Shown here: positions 24,099-35,491 of the stretch, piece after piece
Layout of the letters: each line of letters opens with the position of its first letter
How positions within the stretch are numbered: the first letter of the stretch is position 1
Source of the DNA: Cryptomeria japonica
Taxonomy: Eukaryota; Streptophyta; Pinopsida; Cupressales; Cupressaceae
Assembly (NCBI RefSeq): GCF_030272615.1
Contig: NC_081412.1
Coordinates: 691,182,083-691,246,082 of the forward strand
DNA: 64,000 nucleotides
Direction of reading: 5' to 3'
Made by a program: the position numbers and the translations under genes
The notes under the pieces: generated by a model
The model's input: only the letters and a program-made list of their open reading frames with translations
What the model was told of the DNA's origin: nothing
Database searches by the model: none

Positions 24099-25592
24099 TG
24101 ATGAATAATGATGAATAGAAAGTACTCAACAGATACTGAGAGGGGGGGTGAATTGGTATAGACAAAAACTTCCTTAAACCACTTTGACTGCAAAGACTGA
24201 ACTAACTGGTAAACAATATCACTGATCTAAAATAGGGTACTACCGATAAAACACAGTATGACTGTGAAAGATATAAACCGGTAACACTTAGATCTTCACC
24301 ACACCTAATATCTCCTTTCCACTTCAACCATATGAATAAACAAGTAATACATCAGAAATATAGAGACCGTTGGATTAGCATGCATTACCACTTAACAAAA
24401 AATACTAATCATCACATGAAAAAGCATCACACATGACACACTGATTTTTCACGTGGAAACCCAACTGGGAAAAACCACGGTGGGGATGAATACCCACAAG
24501 TTCTTCTTTGAACTCTTCTGAAGTCTGCTTTGTTAGGAGCCTAATCCAGTTAAGGACTTTACAATAGGTTCTGCTAGGAACCGATCCTGCTAGGGATCAC
24601 CCGATTAAGGGATGGCTAAATACCTGGTTAAAGGTTAGAAACCTGTTAAAGGTTACCTCGCAAGAGGATTTGAAGAACTCATTAATTTGAATCACCCTGT
24701 TAAAGATTTACACAAATCCTGTTAAAGCTACCTGGTTAAGGGATTTTTCAACTGCTGAAAAGGTTAGAAGTCAACAGGTAATACACTGATCTGATAACAT
24801 CACTCAAGGCCAATGCAGATCCACTTTAGTTCCTTTTCTTCTACAATCACACTTTGCAGGTATCAACACACTTCTCTGGTCTGGCAAGAACCAAGTATCT
24901 CTTCACTTGGATACACACATAACATTTGCCAACAACTTCACAATGCAAATCATCATAGACCTTATAGGAAACAGATAGGTTGGTAGCATAAACCCTAAAC
25001 CCTAAAAATTTAGGTTATCAATATAGGTAGTCCAATCTTGACCGTTCAAACACATTGCATTGAATAAAATAGTCTAGAACAGATCTCAAGACGTTCTCCA
25101 TCATTCGTTCTTTGCCGCTTCTGGAAGCTAATAACCCATCACGTGCTCTCCACTGTTTACTGAGACTTTTCAAATTCCTGAGGTAGATAGAATCAATCTT
25201 CTCCATGCAAGATCCTCAAGGAAATCCTTCACGTGCACAAGGCTGACATAGCAACACAATCTGATCTTCATTTCAATGCTAACCCATCATAGGATGTCAT
25301 CGGTCGAATCATACAGGCTTGGAATGCATCAACTAGAAACCCCGATACAAACTTTCCATATACCGGTTCACATATCGGTTCACTTTCTGCATATACCGGA
25401 TCATTCCATCATACCAGTTCACACTTCATCATATCGCTTCACTTGTACCATCATACCGGTTTACTTGTGTCATCATACCGGTTCACTTTCCAGGTTGCTT
25501 ACTTCAATATACCGGTTCATACTTTGGCATATTGACATCAATGACAACATACAATATCATCATGTCATCACACTTCTGCACATATGCCAACA
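24099..25592 (-). repeat. Copia-2 5' LTR
   Basis: 1494 bp, TG...CA ends, the same ends as the copy at 16782-18276. The ACCGGTTCAC-type array lies at about 25365-25515 and is better preserved here. A CCTATAAGGTC-type TATA region on the minus strand is near 24960. Confidence 0.92.
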
Positions 25593-25616
25593 CATTCACC
25601 CTTTTTCACCATTACA

Positions 25617-26147
25617 ATATGCAAATACATATATGATATACATGAGTTATCATACAACATACTGACCCCGAGGAAAGAAAAAATACCTCGTGTTTTGTGT
25701 TCATTATCCTTGGGTTTATTCCTCGATTGGGGGCTAAATCCTTGTGACAATGTGATCCTTCTCTCTCTTTTTCTCTTGGGTGTATCCTACCTTAAAGCAA
25801 TCGCTCCCGATAAGGCATGCACAATCACTTTAACGTGGGGGAATACACTTTGCTCATATTTTCCTTCTTGATACTTAAATTTATTTAGTAAACTCCGCTT
25901 TGCTTTATAACTTTGGTATCTTTGCTTTTCATGACTCATAGTAAGGGGAACCTTGCTACTTGCAGTCATGGTTCTCTCTCTTGATCTTCCCTTTTACTTT
26001 GGCAATCGATTTCATAAGATTCTTAGTCCAATGGGGGCTTGGTGCATCTTGTCTTCATGACATGGTAGATGTCTTTCAATCTTGTTTCCTTGTACTTTAC
26101 CGACAGTATTGGCATACACTTATACTCCCACTAAAGTGGGGGCTAAA
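25617..26147 (+). other. 3' non-coding end of the gypsy gag element with polypurine tract
   Basis: Host sequence resuming after the same-family solo LTR. No coding frame is supported. It ends in AAAGTGGGGGCTAAA (26133-26147), the polypurine tract abutting the 3' LTR; two similar GGGGGCT runs occur near 25730 and 26030. Confidence 0.65.
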
Positions 26148-27266
26148 TGTAGTGTCATAAAATTGCGACCCTTGCAATTTTCGACCATATTAGCATCTTC
26201 ACAATGGTGATTTGAATCCCCAAGCCTGATTGAAGACTCGAGACTTGCTAAATCCCCAAAAATGCACTTTTTCTGCCCCCCCAGTACTTGAACCTGCTTC
26301 ATGTCCTAAGATAAGGGTAGGACAAGGGTGTGGCACCCTTGTCCTCCTAGGACAAGAGTGTGGCACCCCTGTCCCTACCCTATTTTGGGGGCCCCTCTGT
26401 CCTATCTTTGCATTGAACTTTACACTTAAAGCGGGAAAACCTTCCCTATGCCGGCCTATGATGAAAAATCAGTCCAATAACCCTAATTGATGAATATATA
26501 AGTTGCATTTGTGCTCTCATTTCCAGAAAAAATTCAATAAGCGAAGAGTGGGCATAAGTTCAAGCATTCTCAAGTCTCCCTTCAATACTAGGTGTTGCAT
26601 TCAAGTCAAGGATTCAACCATTAAAGAGGAGATCCCTTTCAACATCCAATTCCATGCAAGCAATTCTATCTACAACCTCCCTTTGAGGTGAATTACATTT
26701 TAGTCTTTCATTTACATTTACTTGCAAGTACTTTCTTTCATCATTTGGTTACTTCCAAAACTGGGGTTTGACTTGAAGGCAAACCCCCAATCCCAACCCA
26801 TTTTCCTCTCTTTTCTGTGTGTAGGTTGCAGGTGCACAATTGTATTTGCAGATTTGGACTCCTTTCACAGAGGTGGAAAAACCCTTTTTGTTTCGCGGAT
26901 TTTTCGAAGGACCGTATACACTTTCAACACAGTCCCGACAACTTTTCCTCAAATTCATAGGGCAGCTTTGTCTTGACATATTATAGCCAGATCCAGGTGC
27001 ACAACTTCAACCCACGCTTCTATTTCAAGTCATAATCAGTTCTTTGCTACTTTTACACTTAGTCTCAAAACACATAATTCAACCATTTTCCATTCTAAAA
27101 GAGGGGTTAGCTTGTCATTTCTACCCCATTATCAATTCATTTAGTATTCAATCTCTTTCCTAAGAGGTTGGATCTAGTGAATTTTCCCCCTCTTTTAAAT
27201 GTAATGTGGATAGAGTGATAAGCTTTCCTCTTGATCTCTCCATCATTCACTTTTCACCCCATTACA
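26148..27266 (+). repeat. 3' LTR of the gypsy gag element
   Basis: 1119 bp, TGTAGTGTCATAAAATTG to CACCCCATTACA, homologous to the solo LTR at 15587-25616. TATATAAG is at about 26495-26502. ATTAT (27267-27271) would be the outer target-site copy; its partner is lost with the 5' end. Confidence 0.88.
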
Positions 27267-28033
27267 ATTATGTTCTTGTCATTTGATAACACATTTCTCT
27301 TCACATATCTGGATAAAGCTTAGAGATGTGGCAAGTTATTACAGAAAAGGATTGATGTTTCCATCAAGAGTAGAGCTTAATAATAAAAAGGGGGTTTCCT
27401 TTTTATATTTCACAATGATCTAATATGACATGTGGCTAGGGAATATATTTCTAATAAAAAGTGGTGGAATTGAGCCAACTATGAATGAAGTTTTAGTGAT
27501 AGGCTTTCTTGATTATGCAAAGAGAACTAGGGTATGATTAGACATCTTGTTGATGTTTTCTTGTAGCACACTAGTTTTCATCAAAGATGAATAAATGATG
27601 AAGATTTTGGCCAACAATTACCTCAAGGAGTTACACAAAGGAAAATTGGACTTGGCCTTTGAAGATTTTAATCACTTTTCTAGTGAATATCTTCTAATTG
27701 AAAGAAAAGAATTTAAAGGGTTAGTTTCCAAGGGGTCTTTTGTTATCTTTCAAGGGATATAATATTTTAATGTATTTAGGTGGATGGATATGCCAACATG
27801 GAGCACACATCCCTTAAGTAATGTGCATGCTTGCATTAAGTTTAGTGGTTTGCCCATCCATTATATTATTTAGTGGAGGTATATATCATTGTAAGGACAT
27901 GATGAATCTGATACTGTGTTTGGGATCGCTTAAAAATATAACATTACGTGGCTTCATCCATAAGTAGTAAACTATATTGTGTTACCCTACCTTAATGGTT
28001 TATTCTATTTCTACATTTATTGGATAGTAGAGC
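27267..28033 (+). pseudogene. Possible DUF4283-like (LINE ORF1) fragment
   Basis: From an ATG near 27597 a frame with a few stops shows FEDFNHF, then FKGLVSKGSFVIF, RWMDMPTW and IKFSGLPIHYI. This order (RW-x-P, then a Trp/Phe-rich strand ending in LP) resembles the DUF4283 domain of plant LINE ORF1 proteins. It is interrupted at 28033 by Copia-3 (AGAGC duplication), and its right half should resume at 45053. I could not recognise the rest with confidence. Confidence 0.3.
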
Positions 28034-30632
28034 TGTTAGACACAATGTAGCATTAAGAGGGGGGTGAATCAGTGGTTTGCAAACTTTTCCTTTTATCTAT
28101 CCTATGTGTGTATACCAATTAATAGATCTAACAGAAAGCTAACTTACCAGTTAGAGGGGAGACTAACACAAATGCAATCATACATGAAAGGGACATCACA
28201 TAACACCAACATATACGAGGAAAACCCAAGATGGGAAAAAAAACCTCGATGAGAAATGATGTTGGAGTCTACTGCTCCAATCTAGCCTCACAGTGAATCT
28301 CTGATTACAATGTTTAGGGCACCAACCCAAGGAGCACCAACCCCTGATTTAGGGCACCAACCCAAGGAGCTACAACCCTTGATTTAGGACACCAACCCAA
28401 GGAGCTACAACCCTTGCACCGAGCTCCAACTCAGTGGTCTTCAATAAACATAATCAATTACAAAAGTAATAGCCATGTTACAAATGAACTTTGTGACTCT
28501 TCTGCAAATCTATCTACCATATCTTCTATCTAGTTCACTGTCGATTCTTTGCTCACCCTCTCGCTGTTGCATCCTTATCTCCTACTACAACCTTACTCTC
28601 TATTGCACCTACTCAGGCCCAGTCTTTTCTTCTTCCTTGCTGGTTCTCTCTCTACCAATTCTTCTCTCTGTTGGTTTTGCACTTTGTCGATTCTTCTCTC
28701 TGCTGGCTCTCTCAACTACATTGCTTCTCTCCACCGATACTACACTTCGCAGTTCTATGCTTGCCTTATCTACAGTCTTCTGCAACTCTTCTCTATTGAT
28801 ATGGTCACCACTGGTTTACTCCTTTATCAGACTCAGTGGCTGACTACCGGTTGTGTCACTATTGTCGTTTGAACCCTTCAACTCGATTCTCTCTCACTCA
28901 GTCTATCCTCTGATACTTGTTGAGAACTTGATTGATTTCTTCTCACATTCAACAACACTCTCTCATTTAGCGACAACCCTCATCGATTTTGGCTTGCATA
29001 TTTATAAACTGGTTTTCCCGCCAAAAACCAATTCAAACTTTGGGCAGTTAGGGTTTCCTCATCGACCTCGAGGAAAACCAAATCCAATCAAATCTCATCC
29101 GATATGATCACCTTCATTGATAAACTATAACTCATCAATCAATCCCACCATTGTCATGCCTTTTTTATCACACCTTCTATTTTTAGCAATCTGCATTTAA
29201 CCTATCGATGGATCTCTTGGTCGATCACCAAGAATGGTTTTGCATTCCCTTCACTTGCCTCAATCTGGTCAAACAGTCTATGATGGATCTTTGTTATCCA
29301 TCTGACCTTGAGCCGCAAACCTCTACTACACTTCCCGTGAATCATGCAATTGACATAAATGTCTACCTGTCACCTTCTACTCATCGCCTGACACTTTTAA
29401 CAACTTAGCAAGCAAACCTATGCATTCATGGCACTTCACCTCCATGTGGCCCCTGTGTCAGCATCCACCTTTGCTGGATCATCTATGTCAGTATGGATGG
29501 GATCACCTACAAACTCCATTACCGGGTTCTTCTACCGGTTCACTAACCCTGCCAGTATCTCACACTTTTCCGGTTAACCATCATGTCTGCACTTTGTTGC
29601 TTTGCTCATGGGATACCTTAACCAGTCACCAGACATTCCTATTCATAGCATGCTCATCTTCATCAGATGAGGAGTCCATCACTTATCCTTTTTTCTCTCT
29701 TACTGGTTCACCTGCTTACCAGTAGGCACCCTTGATGACACCATGTCATCAACCTTCAACTGTTTCCATCTTAGGCATCTTCATGTCAGTTGTACTCTCT
29801 ATTTGCATCTACCCAGCCTTACCTTCTTCATCATCATCTTAGACCATATCTTAACTGGTTTGTCAAGATGACAAACCCATCACTTCTTTACTATTCATCT
29901 GTCTCAGTGGCACAACATGCCAACTCTTTCTAATCCGGTACACATCTCTAATTTCATGCACCTAAGGCGTCTTAGTGTTTCACTAGTAGATACAGTGTGA
30001 GCCTTCAAACACCTATCTTCTATTCTTCTCTCTTATCTCGGAGGACTATAATGCATTTCATGCACAATAGGAGATAAGCTCCACTTACCGGTGGGAGTGG
30101 ATCCTTGTCATCTGCATCCTGCCATGCACCAATGTGGTTTCCCTGTTTGAGCAGTATATCTTCAAATAGGCACATGTGATCTAGTTGAGCACACTCACTA
30201 TCAGACTTTTCTTCAATTGGTGACTGCATCTCTATCTGGTGGGAGTCCTTCTATTTGACATCCACATAGCATACCGGTGACCTGTACATCCTTCTCCTCT
30301 AATGTTGATGTGATTCTTGATAACATTCTTCATCTTCATCACAATCAACAACCCAACATCTTTCCCACTCACAGATGTCATCATTTACTAGTTGTTATAT
30401 CATACTAGTCTCTTGTCCATATCTTCCACACAAGTCAAACACTAACTTGTGTACCAGTGACTCCAATGGTCATTGTATTGAATGACATTCTCTCCCTTAC
30501 AGGTGACCTACAACACTAAGTGACATCAAAGATATCACATCCAATATGCATCCATGATAGTGTTGCACATACATCTCTTATACCGATAGCCATCTTATAC
30601 CGATTGACATTAATGACAACATAATTCCAACA
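28034..30632 (-). repeat. Copia-3 3' LTR
   Basis: 2599 bp, TGTTAGACAC to AATTCCAACA in the plus-strand view. It aligns with 35494-36976 followed by 43944-45047. At about 28313-28417 it has three copies of a roughly 35-bp unit containing GGCACCAACCCAAGGAGC. Confidence 0.9.
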
Positions 30633-30770
30633 ATCTCCCCCTTTGGCATTGATGTCAACACATGTAGTATCCGACATACTACATATTCTTTCTCCCCCTT
30701 TGTGTGATCCATGAATTCTCACACATGTAGTATGCGATATACTACAAAATCTTTCTCCCCCTTTGACAAC
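30633..30770 (-). promoter_or_regulatory. Copia-3 polypurine tracts in a direct repeat
   Basis: ATCTCCCCCTTTGG abuts the LTR. Two further TTTCTCCCCCTTTG copies sit in a direct repeat of about 60 bp (near 30657-30703 and 30720-30763), each headed by a small inverted repeat GTAGTAT...ATACTAC. Confidence 0.7.
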
Positions 30771-30980
30771 AATGGCAAAGGGCACTATCAGGGATTCTCT
30801 CCTCCTTGTGTCTACCTAGTATTGACATATATTTTTCTCCCTTTGATACCAATTGTTACATCTTCTCAAGTTACAACACTTGAGATGGAGGGCACAACCA
30901 TCAACTAACACCAATTGAATATACTAAACCGATACCAATTGTTAAAGCACTCAATTGTAGAAGGATGTGGCAGTGAATAC
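30771..30980 (-). other. Copia-3 interior, non-coding, with PBS-like repeats
   Basis: No coding frame. Contains GATACCAATTGTT at about 30839 and 30939, the sequence that joins PBS and LTR at the real 5' LTR border (35484). Confidence 0.5.
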
Positions 30981-32594
30981 TGCTTACCTTCTGATCAGAC
31001 TACATCATCCCCCATCTAATCCTAATTTATCTTTAGATTAAAATGTGATTGTGCTATGAATACAAGCAATTGGGAAAGTAGATACTATAGATTAGGAAAT
31101 TGAAAAGTATCAAAACAATAGCAATTAGGACAACCACAAAACCTAAAGTTGTTATGAAAGCAATCCTAATCCAATCAATGAAGACATAAAGACAAGGTAT
31201 TCAAATCAAATGAAATTGAAGCAAACTGACGCAGATATCTCCTTCATGTGGCTCCATTGTTCTTCTTTCACCTTCAAATTTGATGTTGATCTCACCTACA
31301 AGTGCAAAATGCAAGTAGAAAGCAAGTTTTTGAGAGATGAAATTCACAGCATAAGGCTACTTGAAAATGTGATTGATTGATCCTTTGATTGAAGAAACTC
31401 ATCCAATTTATAAACAAATTGGAGAGAGGACAAGATTAGCATGAAGAGATTTGAAAGGAAAGTCAAATCAAGAATGGCAAGATTATGACAAATGTATGAC
31501 AATTGCTATTGCAAGGAGTATGACAAATTATGCACAAATTATGGAAAGTTGCTATGCAAGATGTATGACAAATTATGACAAATTATGGCAAGTGGAAGCA
31601 TAAACATAGGAGAAAATGAGGGAATGAAATTAGGGGAAATATTAGAAAAATTAAAGAAAATAGGAGAAATAGAAATTAGGAATTAGGAGAAATTAGCAAA
31701 TTAGAAAATTGAGGAAAAAGATGAAATAGAAATTAGGTGAATTAATTAATAGGTTTTCATCCATTAATTAATTCATGAAAGAGACCTAGGACTAAATAAA
31801 TAGATTTATTTAACCCACCAAGAATAAGAAAAGGATTAAATGAACAAATCATAAAACCCTAGAAATAAGAGGACAAGGAATTAGGTCAAGACAACAAGAA
31901 ATTAATGTAGGTTCGATCATGATTCTGACTGACAAAGGACCAATGTTGATAAATGGTTAAAATTGGTTGACAAAAATCAATGACAAATTGACCAAGATTG
32001 ACAAGGAGATCAAATTGATAGGCGCCAATTGACGAGGAACAATGACTAATCGATCCAAATTGACATGATTGAAGAGGACAAGGATCGATGACGAATCGAT
32101 CGCAAAATGACAAAAATGGCCAGGACAAGGATCGATGACAAATCGATCGCAAAATGACGAGATTGACAAGGACAAGGATCGATGACAAATCGATCACAAA
32201 AATGATGATATTTGACAAGGACAAGGATCAATGATGAATCGATCGCAAAATGACAAAATTGACAAGGACTAGGATCGATGACGAATCGATCACAAAATGA
32301 CAAAATTGACAAGGACTAGGATCGATGACGAATCGATCACAAAATGACAAGATTGACAAGGACAAGGATCGATGATGAATCGATCACAAAAATGATGAGA
32401 TTGCTATCGACAAGACCTAATTCGAAAGCGAGAAAAATGAGGAATGCAGAAGAAGGACTCGATGCTTGCAAATGATAAAGACCAAGTGCGCAACATAGAA
32501 GAAATGTTAATGCGATGCAAGAACCCTAAAATAAGGCAATGCGCAAATGTTAAAGTATGACTCCGCAAGCGTTGACCATTTTTAGATGTCTACA
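30981..32594 (-). mobile_element. Probable gypsy-type solo LTR-3
   Basis: On the minus strand it begins TGTAGACATCTAAAAATGG, a common start for plant gypsy LTRs, and ends GGTAAGCA, 1614 bp. Flanks are AATAC (30976-30980) and GATAC (32595-32599), a 4/5 match that could be a decayed duplication. The left border is less certain than in the other solo LTRs. It contains a tandem array (32076-32410) and AT-rich sequence without coding capacity. Confidence 0.6.
32076..32410. repeat. 47-49 bp tandem satellite, about seven copies
   Basis: Units start GACAAGGATCGATGAC and contain AATCGATC followed by CAAAATGAC. Each unit has the short inverted repeat GATCGAT...ATCGATC. Copies differ by a few substitutions. 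Open frames on the minus strand here are by-products of the repeat. Confidence 0.88.
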
Positions 32595-32599
32595 GATAC

Positions 32600-33430
32600 C
32601 ATTAATCATAAAATTCTCCTGGGCATTCCTACAGCAATTTCCATCATCTATAGCTTAGGCAGTCAGTACCCTCACACGTTCAAGCATATCGGTCCAACAT
32701 TATGAGCACTTGAACTCCCCCTGAGTCATACATCTCAAGTCCACAATGTCAGCCGGGTCTAATACCGAGGCTCCAATCATCTCCATATACTGGGTGAGTT
32801 GTGCAAATGTGATCATCTAATGGATGATCTTTCAGCTCCATTATATCCACCATAGCCTATGACATGATCCTGGATGTACACAATGCCATACAATGTCATC
32901 ATCATGCCATAAATCATTACCAGTTAGCCCAAAAATATGTATGCCAGCATGATCAACAAGTGGGCCAACATATGTCATTCAGGTCTTCATCAACACCACC
33001 TTAGACATAAACTCCTCATTCCATGTTACCAGGGCTAATGCAATGATCTCAAACCTCATTGACTTACTTAACCTCCAAGTACCTATTAGCAATCATACTG
33101 GTAACATCCTGCACATACCGATTTCTTGTACCAGTCCATCATCACTACTGGAACACCTTCCTGTAGCTCCTATCATTTTGTGCCACTTTGCATCTGATAC
33201 CAATTGTTAATATGTCAACCATTGACACAAGCAACAATTATCTATCCCTCATCTGTAGGTGTGTAGCCGAAGTAGCCACTACACACACTTATCATCTCAT
33301 TTTCTTCTTTCTTACCAGCACCAACTTGTTCTTCCATGTGTCCTTCTTCACTGAGGGGGTCGATGATAAGGTCAATGTACTACTCCCCCTAAGGTCCTGC
33401 ATCTCCTTTAAGCCTTAGGAGATATTACCT
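32600..33430 (-). other. Copia-3 interior without recognisable coding sequence
   Basis: LTR-like in composition (many CATACCGG/ACCAGT-type words, CTCCCCCT near 32717 and 33383). A PBS-like TCTGATACCAATTGTT lies at about 33195. No RT or integrase residues are found on either strand. Confidence 0.5.
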
Positions 33431-35421
33431 GTGCATTGAATGCACAATGTCAGTCTATGGTTGCATCTTCTTGCTTCTTCCTCCATACCTGCTTGATCTC
33501 ATTCTTCTGCCCATTTTTCAGTCTTGGGAGCAGGTCTTACCTTCTTCTGCTAATTTCTCCTTACATTTCTGGATTCTGCATCACAACCGAAAGTAGTGCT
33601 CTAGTAGCACACAACATCCATCCCAACCTCATGACTGGGGAATCTTCTAACATACCGGTTTACTCTTCCTTTTCTAATCATACCATTGTAGTCAGTTGTC
33701 AGTTTCTATGGTTTCATTGCATGTGTAGGTACACTTCTCTTCTTGTTCCATGCAGGTCTTTGCTGCTAATATCTTCTATAACTGCTACTACACTGAGCAT
33801 GTTTGTTCCACTGGTTTCCATAGAACTGTGAGTTCTTATTCCTGCATTCATAACTTCTATGGCCAGATCTATTGCAGTTATAACAAACACAATTTGCATA
33901 ACCGAGAGAGGGGATATGCATGTATTTATTCCTTGATACATTTTTCTCATTTGCATAATATTTATGAGATCCTAGATTGTTCCTTCTAGATATCTTTCTA
34001 CATTCTTCTACACTATGGCCATTACCATTACATGCAAAGCAATAACCTGAGAAGAAAGGTTTATAACTTACAAACTTACTCTGCCATGCATGGGGAGATC
34101 TTAATGGTCTAGCATCTCCATTTCTACTTCTCTAGGGATGGACCCTAGGTTGTTCACCTTCTGTAGTTCTTCCATCTAGTCCCTTCTTCTTCCACACTTG
34201 CCTTGACTTGTGGATGGTATCATTTCCTTGTCCTCTACCAGTAGGAGGTCTTCTCTATTGTCTTCTCATGTTCTTGCTTCCGGTGAAGCTCTCTTCTCCC
34301 ATCTTCCCTTTTCCTTTGGGATCTGCATTATTCCTCCTTGTAGTATCGATCTTCATCCTTACCTGCAAGTCTTCATCGGTTGTGGTTAGATCAACCTTCT
34401 TTTAGGGAGCATTGGTAACTATGAAGGTCTGTCCCTTGTTCTCTCCATTTGAGGAGACAAACATAATGTCATTGTGGGGGACATTCTTGCTGGTGGAGAA
34501 TTCACCGGCATCACTTCCTAATCCTTTGGTGTCCTTGGCATGCTTTTTCTTTTTCAATATTTTGTCCAAGGCATCACTATTGCCATCAAATCAAATTCTC
34601 ACCTTGAGCTCATCCTGACATTTCTCAAGGTCATTTCGGAGAATATCAATTTCTCCAACCTGCTGCTGATATTCTTTATCTTTTACCTCTAGCTCAGATG
34701 CTAGATCTTTACACCAACACTCCTTGGTGTCTTCTTGTTGAGTCTTTAACTCTGAGATGCATTTCTTAGATTCTTCAATGCATTTTATCAACCGGTTCTG
34801 CTCCACAATAGAAACATTCTTGAATAGCTTGTATTCATTAATCACTCTACTGATCTCCTCAAGTGAATTTACAAGTTCTCCTTCAAGATCAACTTATTCT
34901 TCACCCTCATTATCACTGTCAAACACATCTTGCCGATAGGAGTGATCTACATGATCATTCTCAGATGTATGCCTCTCATCTTCTAATTCTTGAGCCATGA
35001 AGAGGTGGGTTCCTTCTTCATCATTGTTGCGGATGCTAGAAGATCTGCTTTCATCATCTATAGATACATGAGATGCATTTCTCATCCTATCTTCACAAGT
35101 CAGTTCTACAGTAGTGGGCTCATTTCCATAGAGCTTCTTCAATCTGTCCCATAAGCTTTTTGTCGATCTGCATCTGTCCACCTGTGAGGAGATATCATCT
35201 GATAACCCATAGAGTATAGTCTTCATTGCTGCATCATTGCACCTAGATCTTATTTTTGCTTCAAGATCGGTGGGAGGACTCACTTTGCTGGGGCAGCCAT
35301 TTACAACCGACATCCACACATCAAACCCTAGGAAGGACAAGTAGCCTGCCATTCTGCAACTCCAAATGGAATAGTTTGAACCATAAAAAATTAGAGCAGG
35401 GATTGACACTAAATAGACCAT
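33431..35421 (-). pseudogene. Copia-3 gag-like protein with coiled coil and two zinc knuckles (broken)
   Basis: The ATG at 35421 opens a UBN2-like gag (FYGSNYSIWSCRM, KSLWDRLKKLYGN). An acidic linker follows, then a predicted coiled coil at about 34845-34600 (heptads rich in Glu, Lys and Leu), then a basic Arg/Lys/Gly-rich region. It ends with two CCHC knuckles, CFACNGNGHSVEEC (about 34010-34055) and CYNCNRSGHRSYEC (about 33855-33900). Stops interrupt it at 34894, 34591 and further on. UBN2-coiled coil-knuckles is the Sirevirus gag layout. No protease site DSG follows. Confidence 0.75.
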
Positions 35422-35477
35422 TGTGTCCTAAAGCCAGAATCTACCTAAGCTGGAGAAGGCTTGTCTTACCAGGAACC

Positions 35478-35491
35478 TGGCTTTGATACCA
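35478..35491 (-). other. Copia-3 primer binding site
   Basis: Element strand TGGTATCAAAGCCA next to the 5' LTR, one substitution from the standard TGGTATCAGAGC. Confidence 0.8.

Larger units (their letters stand above)
16782..25592 (-). mobile_element. Copia-2: full-length Ty1/copia (Sirevirus-like) retrotransposon, TSD CATTC
   Basis: 8811 bp with LTRs of 1495 and 1494 bp, a PBS, gag, protease, integrase, RT-RNase H and polypurine tracts, all on the minus strand. CATTC flanks it at 16777-16781 and 25593-25597, and the uninterrupted site is visible in the homologous LTR at about 27241. The polyprotein frame is nearly continuous: when solo LTR-2 and one TSD are removed from RT, the frame matches. 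It is inactivated by one frameshift near 24001 and stops at 23860, 22690, 21538 and 21253. Confidence 0.93.
15587..25616 (+). mobile_element. Solo LTR of the gypsy gag family, split by Copia-2, TSD ATATG
   Basis: The left part is 15587-16781 and the right part 25598-25616; the LTR without its insertion is about 1.2 kb. It starts TGTAGTGTCATAAAATTG and ends CACCATTACA, aligning over its length with the 3' LTR at 26148-27266. ATATG flanks it at 15582-15586 and 25617-25621. Because host gypsy sequence continues on both sides, it is a separate insertion of the same family. A TATATAAG box is at 15922-15929. Confidence 0.88.
10604..27266 (+). mobile_element. Gypsy-type gag-only retrotransposon, heavily interrupted, 5' end missing
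   Basis: A plus-strand Ty3/gypsy-type element with gag and a protease-like region, but no RT, RNase H or integrase anywhere in its own sequence. It ends in a polypurine tract (26133-26147) and a 3' LTR (26148-27266). Removing the insertions (13247-15097 plus one TSD, and 15587-25616 plus one TSD) rejoins its sequence, and the coding frame continues across the first junction. Its 5' LTR is absent because the left edge abuts Copia-1. It is best described as a large non-autonomous gag-bearing derivative. Confidence 0.75.

Noticed and set aside
15587-27266. One gypsy element bounded by the LTRs at 15587 and 26148
   Set aside because: The ATATG duplication immediately flanks the first LTR alone, so it is a solo insertion and not the 5' LTR partner of the second.
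28475-29107. Hydrophobic plus-strand frames of 84-122 codons
   Set aside because: They lie within the Copia-3 3' LTR, antisense to the element, and have no conserved counterpart as a frame in the other LTR.
31886-32312. Several overlapping minus-strand frames rich in Asp, Arg, Ser and Ile
   Set aside because: Products of the 47-49 bp satellite inside solo LTR-3, present in more than one frame.
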